Part shown: positions 1 through 13,700 of the stretch, piece after piece
Numbering within the stretch: position 1 is the stretch's first letter
How the letters are laid out: every line of letters begins with the position of its first letter
NCBI GenBank assembly: GCA_963971285.1
Contig: OZ020255.1
Location: forward strand, 4,836,001 to 4,900,000
Reading direction: 5' to 3'
Origin: Astropecten irregularis
Taxonomy: Eukaryota > Echinodermata > Asteroidea > Paxillosida > Astropectinidae
DNA length: 64,000 nt
The notes under the pieces: generated by a model
What the model was told of the DNA's origin: nothing
Seen by the model: only the letters and a program-made list of their open reading frames with translations
The model's database searches: none
Translations under genes and position numbers: made by a program

Positions 1-902
1 AATTCTTCAACATTTTTATTGAGGAGAAAACACAACTTTTCATTGATCATTCTTGATTTTCAAGATTTGTCAAATGTCTACCGTGTTTCTTGATGCTGAC
101 AGAATGTGTTACTTTACTTTTCTGTTGGCCTTCAGATTTCATCATTAGCATCAACAAAACGCTACAGGATGACGTTTTTAACTACTTTATAATTATTTTA
201 ATAAATTTGCTTAATGAAAAGTCCATGTCTTGGAATAACATTCATTTCACTGAATAATTTCAAAATATTGTTCACTTTATCAAAGAAATAGTTGTCAAGC
301 CTTTTGGCCACAAAGGAGAGAAGTACATTAAAACAGGATAGCCAGTTCTGTCTTTTGTTCACCACCGAGATTTATTTTCTTCAAAGACTCCTCTTTCCCC
401 TGCACATAACGGGGATAAGCACCAAGTACAGTGAAACGATCACCGCTATATCAAACTTCATCCTTGGCTCCCATTTTTTGTGTACAATACATAGCAAATA
501 TGGTTCTTAAATTTAATATTACAATAACACATTACCATTATATGTGCATCCACTGTAGTGTAATTACATCTAATAACAGAAAATCTTCCAAAACCATGAG
601 CACAAACTCAAAAACAAAAATATTTAAGGTAGGTTGAATCAATTTTAATGTGCATTTTAACATGAAGTTGGCAATGTGTGGAATGGCAGTTTTTGTTACT
701 TTGTCACTTTTTTGGCTGCATTTTCTCTTTACCTTTCTTGATTGGAATATGAAAAACAAATATATTTACTTTCCCAGAGGGTACAGGAGGCAGAAGGGAG
801 AGTGATTCACCATTTTTATGGGAGGGGAATACCCAGCATGTTTTTTTTCTGAATTAAGATGGATGGTCTCACAGCTGACCACCCCTAAAAAAATGTATAT
901 GT

Positions 903-1264
903 ATTATATAACACCTTAGTAGATCCTTGTCATTTGATTGGAGGATTTTATGTCTCGTGATATTTGATAAATACACCAATTCATGGCTTACGTCACAACC
1001 GTTGAAATTTGTTCCATCCACCGTGCATTTTTGGTGCCATCCGATTTGTACCATTGCACGCCAGGGACTCTAATACGTGATTGGTCAAGCGGCGTTCCAT
1101 TTATTTGTCACTGAGTGCGCGCGTACGCGTTGGTGTGCAACGCGCGTTACTGTAATAAGAGCATATATTTTGCCAAGATTTTAATTTGTTTTTGTCTCGC
1201 TAGCTCTTAAAATGTTATCCTCTAATCAAAATCAAATGACAAAGATCTACTTAGATGTTATATA
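903..1264. repeat. Inverted-repeat element with about 38-bp arms
   Basis: Left arm 903-941 (ttatataacaccttagtag, then atccttgtcatttgatt) pairs with right arm 1229-1264 (aatcaaatgacaaagatcta, cttagatgttatata) with few mismatches. The interior has a CpG-rich piece (gtgcgcgcgtacgcg at 1115). MITE-like; no coding content. Confidence 0.6.
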
Positions 1265-1266
1265 AA

Positions 1267-1430
1267 ACAAATAATGAATGTTTCACATTCGTAGAATGGA
1301 AAAAATAATTTCATTCGGTGACAGATGGACTGTTCCATTCCACTCGGCTTCGCCTCGTGAAATGGAACAGTCCATCTGTCACCTCATGAAATTATTTTTA
1401 CCATTCCACTCAAAAACATTCATTATTTGT
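1267..1430. repeat. 164-bp near-perfect palindrome (fold-back element)
   Basis: acaaataatgaatgttt (1267) pairs with aaacattcattatttgt (ends 1430), and ggtgacagatggactgttcc (1318) with ggaacagtccatctgtcacc (1364). The loop is near gcttcgcctcg at 1346-1356. Abuts the inverted-repeat element at 903-1264. Confidence 0.8.
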
Positions 1431-1636
1431 ATACCATTGCACAGAGACTAGAAAGCCAATGAAAATGTGCCCTGTCCATACATTTTGTAGAATATTTGCC
1501 ACATACCTCTACTCTAGTAAACTCTGTAAGCGTCTGAGTCTTGTACTTACTGACCTAGATCACAGGAATGCTTTTGTGTCTTGAGTTCATTATTAATCAA
1601 ATGATTCTAAACTAAACTATGTTATTTCCTTTTCAG

Positions 1637-1742
1637 CCTGGAGATACGATCACCAAAGACTGTGAGCTCTGTACATGCCAGGAGAAAAACAAGCAGTATA
1701 CATTTATGTGTTTATTAATTCCTGGCTGCACAACGACACCAG
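1637..1742 (+). CDS. Gene A exon 1: VWC-like cysteine-rich segment before the PTS region
   Basis: Begins after tttcag and ends before gtacaa; starts phase 0, ends phase 1. It encodes PGDTITKDCELCTCQ, then two more cysteines and TTTP. The G-D-x-x-x-x-x-C-x-x-C-x-C pattern is typical of VWC or of the cysteine-rich segment that closes a mucin D assembly. Its phase-0 start means an upstream exon must supply the first half of the domain; none was found in 1-1636. Confidence 0.7.
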
Positions 1743-4700
1743 GTACAACTCTTCTTTCCATGTTGGCTTTGCTCCTCCATTCCTTGGAGTTTGGCTTGTC
1801 ACTGTGATGCATTTTTATTGCCACATTTTTTTTTTATTGGCACATTATAATTGAAAAGATCTATTATTTTCCAGCTCGTTTTTTGGGGGGCAAGATTCCC
1901 ATATGATTAAAATAGCCACAATACTGATACAGAATGATAACGTGTAACCAGTAAGCCTAGAATCAGCTACTACAATGTGATAATTCTTAAAAAGTGAGAT
2001 CCTTGATCTCCTGTGTAGAAGTTGCCACTAGTCACACATCATGCATGATTCATTGTCCATGATATGAGGGATAAGTGAGAATGCATTATGTAACATTTGC
2101 TCTTATTATTTATGATGATTGATTTTTGAAGGAGGTATGAAAATGAAATCCCAAGTTACCCTTTTTTCACCTCTGACTTCTGTATTTTACAACAGGAACA
2201 ACGACAGTCATCACAACACGCACTACACATATTCCTCCAACCACAACCATCCCATCAACTACGCGTATTCCTCCAACCACAACCATCCCATCAACTACAC
2301 GTATTCCTTCAACCACAACCATCCCATCAACTACACGTATTCCTCCAACCACAACACCTTTGAGGACAGCTACATTGACATCTACTGCTCGACCAACCAC
2401 TGTCACAGGTATGTTAAAAATAACAATGGAAACTATTACTTTTTAAGACTAAAAAACAGGAATATTGCCCAAGACCTTCAGGCCTTACAAAAGCAGCAGA
2501 CAAACACTAGCTCCATTATCATCTAACAAGCGCAAGGAGCCAATGAACACTGATTTGCCTATAGGTTTCCCTACTGGTCAAGCATAGCCCTGCAAAACCA
2601 CCAAATTGAATGCTGCAAACAATAAAACAATGTGTTTTACACGTGTACATGTGTGTTTTCTGTCAGGAGTGCTGGTCTGTTTGTGCTCATTTCAATGAGC
2701 AGGACTTGTATTATGGGAATACACCAGCAACAGCAACCATTTCCAAATGTTGTGCATACCAGCATCATCATCCAGTGCAGATGCTTACACTAATTCATTC
2801 CATTAAATTTGAGATTAAGAAGCATACAGAACATAATGCTCTAATCTTATATATGTAAAAAAAGGAATTTGTTGTATAATGCTTTTATCAGAAGCATTGT
2901 TAGTATGTTTATTTGTCACTATTTACACTGTCTAATTTCTGTTGTTTTTACTTTGATTTGAACTTCCCATGTGATATCTCGCACAGTACCATCTACCACT
3001 CCAAAAGTATGTGATGATGACCTGGACAGTTATGATAAAGTGAAGGTGTCAAGACTGAATTCTGATACCAACTCGGGATTAAAAACAACTGATTGGTGGC
3101 GTCCAGATGATCCCTCCTCCAATGAAACATTACCTTACACTGATTCCTATTTGGAAATCACCTTTGATGTCAGTGTTAATGTGGATTCAGTGACCATTAA
3201 AAATAAGAAAGATGCACCTGAGGATGTACGACTTGCCGTGGAGTTTCAAGCGGGTGACAGGGCAATGTACTATCCATTGTCTAAGGATGACAAACCTGTT
3301 ATCTTAAGAGGCAAGGCAGGCAGCAAGATCAGTTTACCAGATAGCTTGCCTGCTGTGACAGGATTGAGAGTGTACCTTGTGTCACCCATTCCAAACTTCA
3401 AATACCAAGTGTCTCTGCATGGCTGCGAAGAAGGTATGTGTTTAATACTTCCCTGGTTAAAAAGAATCTCTTTTGTTCTATTTTGGAAGATAAATGAGAG
3501 AATTGGAGGGATTTGAGATAATGAGATTGAAATGGGAACCAAAGATGATACCTTTTGAATATTTGCTGGCTTCTTGTAAATAAGCACAAACATGTTCATA
3601 CGTAGAAATGCTATTCATCCAATTTATTGTAAGGTTGACCAAGTTCAGTTTGTAATCTCCATAATAAAAAAAAAGATCATTTGGGGGAAGGGCTTTTCAG
3701 AATATAGCTCCGGAATTATGGAATTCATTACCACAATACTTGAGGGATGAAATTAAATTGGATTCATTTTAATAAAACTAGACTCAAAACTTACTTGTTC
3801 AATTAAAACACTCCGCCTCCGGGTCCACATGGGCAGTATGGAGCAACGCATGCAATTAACTTTCAATTTCATTTAACTTGATGTTAGTTTCTGTTCTCCT
3901 CAATCGCTTTTGTTATTGCTGTAAATTATTAAATCATAGCTTAAAGGTAGTATCATACTTTGGTAAGACACCAAAACAGAAATTTTCGCAGATTTACGTA
4001 TAACTTACATGGTATGAAGATGATAGTGGTAGAATCATACTGTTAAAATGTTTCCGCCTGAAATGCTGTATTTATCCAGAAATTAGTAAAACATTGCCCG
4101 AAATTTTTTTTGATCTTTTAAAAGATCAAAAATAAAAAAGAAAACACTTAAGAAATACTGTGGCCGATTTTCACTGTTTTCTCAAAAAGTGGGCACCGAA
4201 TGGGACTGAAATTTTCACAGATGACTATTACTGTATCGTCCTTTATATTTTTGCCCATGGATCTGTATTTCTTTGACAAAAACCAATGTATGATACTACC
4301 TTAAATTGTCCATTGTATACCTTTATGCGAAAAGCGCACTGATGCAACCTGTTATGAAACGTGTTTTATAAATAGATACTTATTATTATTATTATAATAA
4401 TTAAATTATCCCGTTTATACTGCAGTCTATCACGTGAGAATTATACATTCAGAAAATACATTTCAGCAATTTTAACATTTTTCCACACTACAGTCCCTTC
4501 AACTACAACTGAAAGAGCAACTACTATTGTTTCAACAACTGGCCCACCATTTACTACAGAGGAAACTACAACAGTAGTAACAACTACTCCTGAGTCAACA
4601 ACAAAAGAGACAACCACTGTCAAGTCCACTACAGGTATGTGTACTCGGAATCTCGACAGATACATTTCCAAAAGCTTAAAGAAATATTATTATTAAAGGG

Positions 4701-7700
4701 TGGCTGCAGGGCTTTTTTTCAGTCAGGTTATTTTATTGTCTTCATACAGAGAATATACTGACAGATTATGAATGGCAAGTCTTATTTTGGTTTCAAACCA
4801 GCATTTGGTTTTCCTTCGAATGGCTTTGTAAAACGGGGAATTTTCACGAATACTCATGTAGGGAACCAACAGCAAAAATGTAATGAAAAAACATAAACAA
4901 TTAAGAGGCAAACTTGACCTACAGATATGGTTTGGTAAAGAAATTACACCATCAGTTGAGTGAAAGGAACATATTTAGCAAAATAAAACCCATTGAGGAG
5001 GAAAAGGTCTGTCAGAAAACCTATAAAACAACCGCAACTTTTTGTGCACAAATCAATTTGGTTACTGATCTCAGTTCCCCAGTTTTGCTCATGAATATGG
5101 AAATGCTAATTATCATACAACCCCCCCCTGTTTTTAACCCTGAATCAGTGTGAGGAAGTGGGTAAAATTACAGTCCCCATGTACAGTTTTTTTATTGCCA
5201 CATGTTCAAGCCATAATATTTTTTAATTGCAGAGACCCTTTCAGATCTGCTCATAAGCTGTAATGTATAAAAATGTTTTTGTTTTTTTCTAATGGAAGAA
5301 CAATACATGAACATTTGCTTTTCAGTATGCTTACTTGTCAAGTTGTAGACTGTTAAATGTGTTTTAATGTTGTTATTTTTTATTTTCTGTTATGTATATG
5401 AAAACATGTGCAGTGCCATCTACAACTCCAAAAGTATGTGACGATAACCTGGACAGTTATGATAAAGTGACGGTGTCAAGACTGAATTCTGATACCAACT
5501 CGGGATTAAAACCAACTGATTGGTGGCGTCCAGATGATCCCTCCTCCAATGAAACATCACCTTACACTGATTCCTATTTGGAAATCACCTTTGATGTCAG
5601 TATTAATGTGGATTCAGTGACCATTAAAAATAAGAAAGATGCACCTGAGGATGTACGACTTGCCTTGGAGTTTCAAGCTGGTGACAGGGCAATGTACTAT
5701 CCATTGTCTGATGATGACAAACCTGTTATCTTAAGAGGCAAGGCAGGCAGCAAGATCAGTTTACCAGATAGCTTGCCTGCTGTGACAGGGTTGAGAGTGT
5801 ACCTTGTGTCGCCCACTCCAAAGTTCAAATACCAAGTGGTTTTACATGGCTGCGAAGAAGGTATGTGAATAATATCTTCTCTGGTTAGAAATAATCCTCT
5901 TTGTTCTATCTTGGTAGAAATGAGGGTCATATTCGGGGGCAAGTTAATATCCCTCTATCTCACTTATAAATGAGAGAAACAGGATCGGAGGGGTTTGAGT
6001 ATGAAATGGGAACCAAAGATGATTCCTTTTGAACACTCCCTGGTGGCCTAAAACTAAGCACAAACATGTTATTGTTTATACCTAGAAAGTATGATTCATA
6101 CAATTAATGGTAAGGTTGGCAGACCTCTGTTCGTAAGCTCCATGGTAAGGAACTAATAATAAACAGATATATTCCAATTATACTAGTCTATCGTGTCAGA
6201 ATTATGTGTTAAGAAATTACTTTTCAGTGATTGAAAAATTTTCTTATATTACAGTTCCTCCTACTTCAACTGTGAGAACAACTACTATTGTTTCAACTCC
6301 TGTAACATCAACAACTGCTGTTCCCACCACAGCTGGCCCGCCATTCACAACTAAGGAAATTACAACAGTAGTAACAACTACTCCTGAAGCAACAACCAAA
6401 GAAACTACCACCATCAAATCTACTACAGGTATGATGTTTTCACGGAATTGAAAGATGAAGTCCCAAAAGATGAATTAAATATGTTTTTAAGGTCCACAGA
6501 AGATAAGTTGTGACTTTGGATACAAATGCGTTCTCCAATGCGAGAAGAGCCATGCTTGTCTGATGCTACTGTACATTTTGTCACATTTTGTCACATTTTG
6601 TCACTTGGTCACCGGAGACTTCAATGTTTTCACCGGTGCTGACAGGGTTGGCTACGAGACGTGTATTGATCCCACTGGGTCTGGTATCAGGGGTCAGAAT
6701 GGCACTAGGCTTCTTGATCTTGCAAAGGGTCGGGGACTTAGGGTTGTTGGCTCTTGGTATCAGGGCTTGGAGCGGCATCATTGGACTTGATATTCCAATA
6801 CCGGCGTTGTTGCAAACGAGAAAGATCATGTTCTCATGGACGGTCATTTCCTTGAATCTTTCGGTTTGCCATGTATGCATGCAGGGGCTTTCGGTATCGA
6901 TTGCGCTTGTTATTTATATTTGGTTCGTTTGTTTTGTTACTCCAATTTGCAATTTCAGTTATTAACCATTTTTTGGGTTACCAGGGAATTCCGGCAACCA
7001 TCATATGATCAAAGGATCGACTGCGCTTGTGTTATGAAACAGGCGCGTGGCCGGCCGCAGTGCTTTTCCAACGGGGCTTAATTGGGCGATTAGTGATTGG
7101 ATTAGTGATAGGTTGCAGTTCGAACTCCTTCTCTTCCTAGCTCTATGGTCTGAATATCTCTGGTCCACCATTGGTTGCCGATTCACTCCAAAGACACAAA
7201 CGATTGACCGTATTGGCACTGTGGGTCCTCTCAGAGCGCATGCGCGAGTACTGCAGCATGTTCTTTGCAGCCTCTTTGCGAGGCGTTCGACTCGATAGAT
7301 CGAGGTGCCCTCTGCCGGCTTCTGTGTTTCCGCGGGGTACCACTGTCTCTGATGACCGTACTGTTCAACTATTCTCAGGTACCGAGATTACTGTGAGGTG
7401 TGGGGGTTCTCCCCAGTTCCGACTGGAATGGGACAAGGAAGGGTTGAGGTTCCCACACTTTTCAACACTTGTATGGGGAGGACGGTAGAGGATTCAGGCT
7501 GTGGAGTGTCGTTCGGCAATGTCAGGGTAACTGACCTTGACGTAAACGATGATGCTGTTACCTTTGAGGAGACTGTACTCTGGAGATGTTGTAAATGTGT
7601 CTTGGGTAAAAAAAGAAACACCATACAGGTCTGCAATGATCCTTTGGGTGATGCAGTTCAGTTAGTCCCCGTATGTGGTGAGAATGTGGAACTGGTCGCT

Positions 7701-10700
7701 TGGTCCCAATGATTGATTGATTGATTGGTTCACTAATACTACTGTACTCTACAAGAAAGATTCCTTATCCAAGTCTCTCTTGGTACGCCTCCAAATCTTT
7801 AACAAAATTATAAGATATTTCATCAAATAACCACAAGGGAACTTACTGTAGTTAAAGTAATTGAAAAGTGAACAAAGAAAAATTGACTTGAGCGGGATTC
7901 GAACTGGCGACCACCTTATACCGTACAGGCGCTCTTACTGAGCCATCCAGCCCTACGTTGGTGGTGACCACAATAGTCAATTATATTTATTCGTTTGGCA
8001 GTCAGAAGCCATGAAACCACGCACACACATTTGTACCGCCATATACCCCAAGGATCATTTCACCGATACGCACAACAATGCTGCAACCTGGGAACGGTAT
8101 AGGCCTACATGGGGGATCTCTCAAAGAGGAAACGGCTTTGTCTTGGTTCACTTTTCAATAATTATAAGATATTAGAGTATTTGCAGAAGTTTCTCTATAT
8201 AGAGTACTCTTGAATGTTATTCCTGAGAGTGTTAAGCAAGTTAGTACAACTGAACGGTTTGAAAATGCTCTTGAAAATGTATAACATTGAATGAGGTTCG
8301 TAGGAATCTTTCTATGTTCATTCTTTCTCAAATCTGCATATACATTTTTCTTTAATTGTAATATGTGCTATATATATTTTGTTTTTATTATAGGCCTATT
8401 TGCCTTTTGAAGGAGGTAATTGGTGTTCTTTTGGGCTGATTATGTTTGTGTTTTTTTGTTTTTGTTTGTTTGACATGCAACAACTTCAGCAGTTCCGTCT
8501 ACGACTCCAAAAGTATGTGACGATAACCTGGACCGTTATGATAAAGTGAAGGTGTCAAGACTGAATTCTGATACAAACTCGGGATTAAAACCAACTGATT
8601 GGTGGCGTCCAGATGATCCCTCCTCCAATGAAACATCACCTTACACTGATTCCTATTTGGAGATCACCTTTGATGTCAATGTTAATGTGAAATCAGTGAC
8701 CATCAAAAATAAGGACGATGCACCTGAGGATGTACGAGTTGCCGTTGAGTTTCAACCGGGTGACAGGGCAATGTACTATCCATTGTCTGAGGATGACAAA
8801 CCTGTTATCTTAAAGGGCAAGGCAGACAGCAAGATCAGTTTACCAGATAGCTTGGCTGCTGTGACAGGATTGAGAGTGTACCTTGTGTCACCCAGTCCAA
8901 ACTTCGAGTACCAAGTGGTTTTACATGGCTGCGAAGAAGGTATGTGAATATAATTGCTCCCTTAAAAAACCAAAGGTGTTTTTCTAGTCTCCTGACATGA
9001 AATGTGAATTATCAAGCTCTGGCTAAATCAACCTTATTATGTCATTTAAAGTATAGAGACATATTCGATTGTGATATGCGTTATATAAGAAGGGTTTCTT
9101 ATTATTGCTATCATTTATCAGTCACAGAAACTGGATTAGAGAGGGGATACATTTAATTGTTTGCTACAGATATTTCTTGGCCAGACATGAGTGGATTTGA
9201 TATTTTACAGCAGGTAATAGAAGGCAGCATATTTTGTAGAATGTACCATGACTCATTTGAGGAACTGAATCAAATCAACACTTGCATATTCCTGTGAAAA
9301 CGTCATAGAATTTATTGTAATGTTCAGCAATATCAGTGTCAACGTTTCAGAATATACTCTTGATAGTTGTGGAGAGATGTAATGAATTCATTTGTCCGTC
9401 TATCCTCACATGTACAATGATGTTTACATGATAAAATTCATGAACTGTTTCTTATCCTTTCTACAGCACCCCCAACAACAACCAAGAAAACAACCACTGT
9501 TGTTTCCACAACTGCAGCACCAACAACTGCGGCACCACCAACAACAGGCCCAACATCCACCACCGTAGAAACTACAACTGTTGTAACATCTACTCCTGAG
9601 TCAACAACAAAAGAGACAACCACTGTAAAATCTACCACAGGTATGTGTGCGCTATAGACTGACGGAGAATTTGCAGATATCTGTAGAAAAGAAATGGATA
9701 AAGATCCACACAATGATACTTTGGATAAGAGCATTTTTGTATCAGACGCCACAGAAAACAATGTCTTTTGCTTTTTAGCATGCTTAATTGTGGTCCTTTA
9801 TATACATAATAATTGCCATTCATGAATTTGTTTATTTGATATTTCCTATGTGATTACTTTTGCAGTGCCGTCTACGACTCCTAAAGTATGTGACGATAAC
9901 CTGGACCGTTATGATAAAGTGAAGGTGTCAAGACTGAATTCTGATACAAACTCGGGATTAAAACCAACTGATTGGTGGCGTCCAGATGATCCCTCCTCCA
10001 ATGAAACATCACCTTACACTGATTCCTATTTGGAGATCACCTTTGATATCAATGTTAATGTGAAATCAATGACCATCAAAAATAAGGACGATGCACCTGA
10101 GGATGTACGAGTTGCCGTGGAGTTTCAACCGGGTGACAGGGCAATGTACTATCCATTGTCTGAGGATGACAGACCCGTTATCTTAAAGGGCAAGGCAGAC
10201 AGCAAGATCAGTTTACCAGATAGCTTGCCTGCTGTGACAGGATTGAGAGTGTACCTTGTGTCACCCAGTCCAAACTTCGAGTACCAAGTGGTTTTACATG
10301 GCTGCGAAGAAGGTATGTGAATATAATTGCTCCCTTAAAAAACCAAAGGTGTTTTTCTAGTCTCCTGACATGAAATGTGAATTATCAAGCTCTGGCTAAA
10401 TCAATCTTATTATGTCATTTAAAGTATAGAGACATCTTCGATTGTGATATGCGATATATAAGAAGGGTTTCTTATTATTGCTATCATTTATCAGTCACAG
10501 AAACTGGATTAGAGAGGGGATACATTTAATTGTTTGCTACAGATATTACTTGGCCAGACATGAGTGGATTTGATATTTTACAGCAGGTAATAGAAGGCAG
10601 CATATTTTGTAGAATGTACCATGACTCATTTGAGGAACTGAATCAAATCAACACTTGCATATTCCTGTGAAAACGTCATAGAATTTATTGTAATGTTCAG

Positions 10701-13700
10701 CAATATCAGTGTCAAAGTTTCAGAATATACTCTTGATAGTTGTGGAGAGATGTAATGAATTCATTTGTCCGTCTATCCTCACATGTACAATGATGTTTAG
10801 ATGATAAATTTCATGAACTGTTTCTTATCCTTTCTACAGCACCCCCAACAACAACCAAGAAAACAACCACTGTTGTTTCCACAACTGCAGCACCAACAAC
10901 TGCGGCACCACCAACAACAGGCCCAACATCCACCACCGTAGAAACTACAACTGTTGTAACATCTACTCCTGAGTCAACAACAAAAGAGACAACCACTGTT
11001 AAATCTACCACTGGTATGTGTGCGCTATAGACTGACGGAGAATTTGCAGATATCTTTAGAAAAGAAATGAATAAAGATCCACACAATGATACTTTGGATA
11101 AGAGCATTTTTGTATCAGACGCCACAGAAAACAATGTCTTTTGCTTTTTAGCATGCTTAATTGTGGTCCTTTATATACATAATAATTGCCATTCATGAAT
11201 TTGTTTATTTGATATTTCCTATGTGATTACTTTTGCAGTGCCGTCTACGACTCCTAAAGTATGTGACGATAACCTGGACCGTTATGATAAAGTGAAGGTG
11301 TCAAGACTGAATTCTGATACAAACTCGGGATTAAAACCAACTGATTGGTGGCGTCCAGATGATCCCTCCTCCAATGAAACATCACCTTACACTGATTCCT
11401 ATTTGGAGATCACCTTTGATGTCAATGTTAATGTGAAATCAGTGACCATCAAAAATAAGGACGATGCACCTGAGGATGTACGAGTTGCCGTGGAGTTTCA
11501 ACCGGGTGACAGGGCAATGTACTATCCATTGTCTGAGGATGACAGACCCGTTATCTTAAAGGGCAAGGCAGACAGCAAGATCAGTTTACCAGATAGCTTG
11601 CCTGCTGTGACAGGATTGAGAGTGTACCTTGTGTCACCCAGTCCAAACTTCGAGTACCAAGTGGTTTTACATGGCTGCGAAGAAGGTATGTGAATATAAT
11701 TGCTCCCTTAAAAAACTGAAAGTGTTTTTCTAGTCTCCTGACATGAAATGTGAATTATCAAGCTCTGGCTAAATCAATCTTATTATGTCATTTAAAGTAT
11801 AGAGACATCTTCGATTGTGATATGCGATATATAAGAAGGGTTTCTTATTATTGCTATCATTTATCAGTCACAGAAACTGGATTAGAGAGGGGATACATTT
11901 AATTGTTTGCTACAGATATTACTTGGCCAGACATGAGTGGATTTGATATTTTACAGCAGGTAATAGAAGGCAGCATATTTTGTAGAATGTACCATGACTC
12001 ATTTGAGGAACTGAATCAAATCAACACTTGCATATTCCTGTGAAAACGTCATAGAATTTATTGTAATGTTCAGCAATATCAGTGTCAAAGTTTCAAAATA
12101 TACTCTTGATAGTTGTGGAGAGATGTAATGAATTCATTTGTCCGTCTATCCTCACATGTACAATGATGTTTAGATGATAAATTTCAAGAACTGTTTCTTA
12201 TCCTTTCTACAGCACCCCCAACAACAACCAAGAAAACAACCACTGTTGTTTCCACAACTGCAGCACCAACAACTGCGGCACCACCAACAACAGGCCCAAC
12301 ATCCACCACCGTAGAAACTACAACTGTTGTAACATCTACTCCTGAGTCAACAACAAAAGAGACAACCACTGTAAAATCTACCACAGGTATGTGTGCGCTA
12401 TAGACTGACGGAGAATTTGCAGATATCTGTAGAAAAGAAATGAATAAAGATCCACACAATGATACTTTGGATAAGAGCATTTTTGTATCAGACGCCACAG
12501 AAAACAATGTCTTTTGCTTTTTAGCATGCTTAATTGTGGTCCTTTATATACATAATAATTGCCATTCATGAATTTGTTTATTTGATATTTCCTATGTGAT
12601 TACTTTTGCAGTGCCGTCTACGACTCCTAAAGTATGTGACGATAACCTGGACCGTTATGATAAAGTGAAGGTGTCAAGACTGAATTCTGATACAAACTCG
12701 GGATTAAAACCAACTGATTGGTGGCGTCCAGATGATCCCTCCTCCAATGAAACATCACCTTACACTGATTCCTATTTGGAGATCACCTTTGATATCAATG
12801 TTAATGTGAAATCAATGACCATCAAAAATAAGGACGATGCACCTGAGGATGTACGAGTTGCCGTGGAGTTTCAACCGGGTGACAGGGCAATGTACTATCC
12901 ATTGTCTGAGCATGACAGACCCGTTATCTTAAAGGGCAAGGCAGACAGCAAGATCAGTTTACCAGATAGCTTGCCTGCTGTGACAGGATTGAGAGTGTAC
13001 CTTGTGTCACCCAGTCCAAACTTCGAGTACCAAGTGGTTTTACATGGCTGCGAAGAAGGTATGTGAATATAATTGCTCCCTTAAAAAACCAAAGGTGTTT
13101 TTCTAGTCTCCTGACATGAAATGTGAATTATCAAGCTCTGGCTAAATCAATCTTATTATGTCATTTAAAGTATAGAGACATCTTCGATTGTGATATGCGA
13201 TATATAAGAAGGGTTTCTTATTATTGCTATCATTTATCAGTCACAGAAACTGGATTAGAGAGGGGATACATTTAATTGTTTGCTACAGATATTACTTGGC
13301 CAGACATGAGTGGATTTGATATTTTACAGCAGGTAATAGAAGGCAGCATATTTTGTAGAATGTACCATGACTCATTTGAGGAACTGAATCAAATCAACAC
13401 TTGCATATTCCTGTGAAAACGTCATAGAATTTATTGTAATGTTCAGCAATATCAGTGTCAAAGTTTCAGAATATACTCTTGATAGTTGTGGAGAGATGTA
13501 ATGAATTCATTTGTCCGTCTATCCTCACATGTACAATGATGTTTAGATGATAAATTTCATGAACTGTTTCTTATCCTTTCTACAGCACCCCCAACAACAA
13601 CCAAGAAAACAACCACTGTTGTTTCCACAACTGCAGCACCAACAACTGCGGCACCACCAACAACAGGCCCAACATCCACCACCGTAGAAACTACAACTGT

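Larger units (their letters stand above)
1..1636. other. Intron of gene A (5' side), no exon recognised
   Basis: Holds the two inverted-repeat elements described separately. No exon with a domain signature and matching splice sites was found; the first part of the VWC-like domain in exon 1 must lie further left. Confidence 0.5.

Noticed and set aside
2119..2526. His/Asn/Tyr-rich 135-residue frame over exon 2
   Set aside because: Out-of-frame reading of the 36-bp minisatellite; the frame joined to exon 1 gives a normal PTS sequence.
7889..7960. A tRNA gene on the minus strand
   Set aside because: A- and B-box-like text is present, but it is embedded in a repeated element with copies at 41.8 and 47.8 kb, arms do not form a clean cloverleaf, and copies are diverged.
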